Shown here: positions 5,361 through 7,147 of the stretch, one piece after another
Layout: every line of letters starts with the position of its first letter
Numbering within the stretch: position 1 is the stretch's first letter
Assembly (NCBI GenBank): GCA_018830365.1
Contig: JAHJSK010000073.1
Span: forward strand, 1-7,147
From: Patescibacteria group bacterium
GTDB taxonomy: Bacteria > Patescibacteriota > Minisyncoccia > Minisyncoccales > CG1-02-41-26
DNA length: 7,147 bases
Reading direction: 5' to 3'
Made by a program: the position numbers and the translations under genes
Notes under the pieces: generated by a model
The model's database searches: none
What the model was told of the DNA's origin: nothing
What the model saw: the letters and a program-made list of their open reading frames with translations, nothing else

Positions 5361-6788
5361 TTATTGCTTGGAGCCATAGTATTTCACATACTTTTTAAAT
5401 AAATTGCCTCTTTCTTTATAATCGCGAAAAAGATTAAAACTCGGAGTCCCCGGGGCAAGCAAACAAATTTTTCCCTTTTTAGTATTTTTGTAAGCTATTT
5501 TCACCGCCTTATCCATTGAAGAAACAAAAAAAATCTTAGGTAATACTTGCGCCTGCGTTTTTTTAATTTCTTGCATAATTTTTTTATCTGTTTCCGGAAA
5601 AAGAATTAATGTTTTTATTTTGCTTTTTAATATCTTTTGCGCCACAAGAGAAAAATCAAGTCCTTTAATGTCTTGACCGCCAAAAATCAAGGTCTCAATT
5701 TTGTCCTTCAACGCCTCAATGGCTTCAATGGTTGCCTGCAAAACAGTGGCTAAAGAAGCATTATAAAATTCTATTCCCTTATATTTGCCAACAAATTCCA
5801 AACGATGAGGCAATGGCTTAAAGGATTTTATGGCTTGCTTTATTGTTTTTTCAGAGATATTAAAAATTTTCGCAACCAACACTGCGGCCAATATATTTAA
5901 AAAATTAAATTCTCCTTTTAAAGGAATTTCATTTTTTGAAATAATTTTTTCTAATTCTTTTAGGTTTTTAATTCCAAAAGAAATTTTCTTGGCTGGAGAA
6001 ATTTTAGCAATTTCTTTTACTTCTTTTTGATCGCCGTTATAAATTAAAAAATCATCTTTGGTTTGCCATTTTACAATATTCTCTTTCGCTTTTTGATAAA
6101 ATTTAAAATTTTTATAATAGTCCAAATGAGCGGGATAAAGATTCAAAAAAACAGCGATGCGAGGAGATTGTTTAAGATTTTCTAATTGATGAGAAGAAAG
6201 CTCATAAACAAAAATATCTTGATTACTGCTTTTTAATAAAACCTGAAAAACTGGCTTTCCGATATTGCCGACTAATTTTACTTTCAAGCCAGCTCTTTTT
6301 AATATCTGAAAAATTAAAGAACTAGTTGTCCCCTTTCCCTTTGTTCCGGTTATGCCGATAATTTTTCCAGGACAATTTTCCAGAAAAATTTCGGTTTGGG
6401 AAGTAATTTTTTGTTTTTTAGATAAACCCCGCACCCCGTGTTGAAACACAAAGTTTTCTTGAAGAGGAATAATTGTTTGTGCTTCTTTGTTCCCGCTATG
6501 AATGGCAAGACTTTCTGGGGTGCGGGGTAAATAAGGTTTAATTATTTTCAAAGGGATTCCCGGCGTTTTAATTATAATATCGTAGCCCTTTAATGATTTA
6601 AGATAATTTTTACCAAAAAAACATTTGACATTTGACATTTGACATTTGACATTTTGATCCGCTATTCCCAATATCTTCTTGGGAAACAACTTTCTCAAAG
6701 CTAAATAACTATCCTTTCCCTCTTTTCCAAATCCCAAAATTAATATTTTCTTGTCTTTTAATTTATTTTTTAAATTATTTAAAACCAT
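5361..6788 (-). CDS. murD: UDP-N-acetylmuramoyl-L-alanine--D-glutamate ligase MurD
   Basis: MurD is a cytoplasmic ATP-dependent ligase that adds D-glutamate to UDP-MurNAc-L-Ala. Numbered from ATG 6788 (475 residues): N-terminal Rossmann-like KKILILGFGKEG (13-24), DIIIKTPGIP (70-79), P-loop GITGTKGKGTTS (145-156), ELSSHQLE (196-203), NLYPAHLDYY (216-225), YQKAK with the candidate carbamylated Lys235, LPHRLE (326-331), YNASLAT (342-348) and the C-terminal APGTPSFNLFRDYKERG (445-461). A TTG at 6803 would add five residues, but the ATG is more likely. Residues 87-121 are encoded by a palindrome-bounded insert and 45-56 by heptamer repeats, explaining much of the excess over typical MurD length (about 440). 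PAHLD and NASLAT have Ala where acidic residues are usual. The reading frame is intact, so I call it a gene rather than a pseudogene. Activity is uncertain. Confidence 0.9.
   Translation of the reverse strand: MVLNNLKNKLKDKKILILGFGKEGKDSYLALRKLFPKKILGIADQNVKCQMSNVKCFFGKNYLKSLKGYDIIIKTPGIPLKIIKPYLPRTPESLAIHSGNKEAQTIIPLQENFVFQHGVRGLSKKQKITSQTEIFLENCPGKIIGITGTKGKGTTSSLIFQILKRAGLKVKLVGNIGKPVFQVLLKSSNQDIFVYELSSHQLENLKQSPRIAVFLNLYPAHLDYYKNFKFYQKAKENIVKWQTKDDFLIYNGDQKEVKEIAKISPAKKISFGIKNLKELEKIISKNEIPLKGEFNFLNILAAVLVAKIFNISEKTIKQAIKSFKPLPHRLEFVGKYKGIEFYNASLATVLQATIEAIEALKDKIETLIFGGQDIKGLDFSLVAQKILKSKIKTLILFPETDKKIMQEIKKTQAQVLPKIFFVSSMDKAVKIAYKNTKKGKICLLAPGTPSFNLFRDYKERGNLFKKYVKYYGSKQ
6426..6528. repeat. 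Palindrome-bounded insert inside murD
   Basis: ACCCCGCACCCC (6426-6437) is the exact reverse complement of 6517-6528. Between them is an internal small hairpin (GTGTT...AACAC, 6438-6449) and sequence less AT-rich than the rest of murD. It is read in frame as MurD residues about 87-121, located between the conserved TPGIP segment and the KITSQTEIF strand. There, ordinary MurD proteins have only a short link. The arrangement resembles the in-frame palindromic elements known from Rickettsia genes. No second copy is in this window. Confidence 0.7.
6621..6655. repeat. Heptamer tandem repeat ACATTTG x5 within murD
   Basis: Four exact ACATTTG units (6621-6648) are followed by a fifth with one change (ACATTTT, 6649-6655). 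On the coding strand the unit is AAATGTC, read in successive frames as NVKCQMSNVKC (MurD residues 45-56). A heptamer is not a multiple of three, so gain or loss of any number of units other than three would shift the frame. Confidence 0.85.
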
Positions 6789-6814
6789 GTTTTCTAAACT
6801 CAAAACTCATAAAA

Positions 6815-6842
6815 GTTATATTTACAAATCAAAAAAGTTGAA
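6815..6842 (-). promoter_or_regulatory. Possible promoter for murD-ftsW
   Basis: On the minus strand TATAAC (6820-6815) is a 5 of 6 match to the -10 consensus. A weak -35, TTCAAC (6842-6837), lies 16 bases upstream. Transcription would begin around 6808, about 20 bases before ATG 6788, which would leave almost no leader for the alternative TTG 6803. The -35 is poor, and read-through from the upstream gene is equally possible. Confidence 0.3.
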
Positions 6843-6857
6843 TGAAAAATTAAAATT

Positions 6858-6906
6858 GTAAATCGTAAATCATTCCATATTCCATAATATTCCATATTCC
6901 ATATTC
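6858..6906. repeat. Intergenic heptamer repeats GTAAATC and ATTCCAT
   Basis: GTAAATC occurs twice in tandem (6858-6871). ATTCCAT follows as two units (6872-6885), AAT, two more units (6889-6902) and a partial one (6903-6906). They fill most of the 108-123 base spacer between murD and the upstream partial gene. Together with the AAATGTC and TAAAATT runs elsewhere, all have a period of exactly seven. Confidence 0.85.
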
Positions 6907-6911
6907 AACGT

Positions 6912-7147
6912 TTAATTAAAAACACCTTGATCAACATAATCCTGAAATATTGACGCTTGTTTCATTATTTTGTATGTATAATTCGCGCCTCCCGCAATGC
7001 GGCAAGTCCATGTTAGTTTAGTTGTGCCGCATAAATAAGCTCTCGTGCTGCGGATTTCATTTATTTCATTTTGAGAGTCAGCCCCAAAGTCAGACAAATA
7101 CAAAGCAGCTGCCAAAAAAGCGTCTTTTACTCGCCAAGGATTAGCGG
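6912..7147 (-). CDS. C-terminal fragment, possible cell-wall lytic enzyme
   Basis: Only the last 77 residues are in the window. The frame stays open to the right edge, so the true start lies outside. The visible part, ANPWRVKDAFLAAALYLSD at the start and then FGAD, a Tyr-Leu-Cys-Gly segment, TCRIAGG and a tail ending DQGVFN, resembles the helical C-terminal part of lytic-transglycosylase-like proteins. In those an AAxYLxDxGA helix precedes a variable Tyr/Gly segment and an A-rich final helix. The catalytic Glu region is not visible, so the function is tentative. Two or three Cys in the segment could form a disulfide in an exported protein. It is co-directional with murD and ftsW, 123 bases upstream of the murD ATG, with no terminator seen between. 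Confidence 0.6.
   Translation of the reverse strand, partial: ANPWRVKDAFLAAALYLSDFGADSQNEINEIRSTRAYLCGTTKLTWTCRIAGGANYTYKIMKQASIFQDYVDQGVFN

Noticed and set aside
6801..6803. TTG as the murD start codon
   Set aside because: ATG lies five codons downstream, before the conserved region. TTG gains no conserved residues and would sit almost at the predicted transcript start.
7113..7115. TTG at 7115 as the start of a 67-residue protein
   Set aside because: The frame is open to the window edge and the sequence before TTG continues the same helix-like segment, so this is the 3' end of a longer gene.
1..7147. Alternative genetic code (TGA read as Gly or Trp)
   Set aside because: The frames are intact under the standard code, Trp is encoded by TGG, and ftsW ends at TGA at the normal family C-terminus.

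Overview
The window is AT-rich bacterial DNA. Five of its six genes concern, or probably concern, the peptidoglycan cell wall. I infer a member of the Candidate Phyla Radiation (Patescibacteria, Parcubacteria-like). The reasons are the compact membrane proteins, the MurD P-loop variant GTKGKGT, the many short palindromic and heptameric repeats scattered between and inside genes, and the lack of clear Shine-Dalgarno sites. No taxonomic marker gene is present, so this is an inference. Stops TAA, TAG and TGA are all used, which fits the standard bacterial code.

Layout. Positions 1-285 hold no gene but are rich in signals: a hairpin (1-56), two 22-bp direct repeats with a 25-bp period (87-133) and a good sigma-70-type promoter (155-184). 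Next come two rightward genes, probably one operon. The first is a secreted, tryptophan-rich protein with an Amidase_6-like Cys/His hydrolase domain (286-1437). The second is a small membrane-anchored protein of unknown function (1454-1945). A perfect 16-bp stem terminator closes the unit (1963-1997). A repeat-bearing spacer leads to murJ, the lipid II flippase (2186-3871), also rightward.

A 22-bp perfect stem-loop (3901-3962) separates murJ from a leftward block. In transcription order that block is the 3' end of a gene cut by the window edge (possibly a cell-wall lytic enzyme, 6912-7147), murD (5361-6788) and ftsW (4057-5187). MurD adds D-glutamate to the precursor, MurJ flips lipid II and FtsW polymerises it, so precursor synthesis, export and polymerisation sit side by side. 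The amidase-like protein and the truncated gene may be remodelling enzymes.

The unusual part is how repeats have entered functional sequence. MurD carries an in-frame insert of about 34 residues bounded by a 12-bp inverted repeat, plus a short segment encoded by heptamer repeats. It also has alanine where two acidic active-site-region residues are expected. The murD-ftsW spacer is an exact 92-bp tandem duplication that copies the ftsW start codon and first seven codons, creating a 28-codon decoy reading frame that ends 5 bases before the real start. I see no CRISPR array, complete tRNA, rRNA or complete mobile element.
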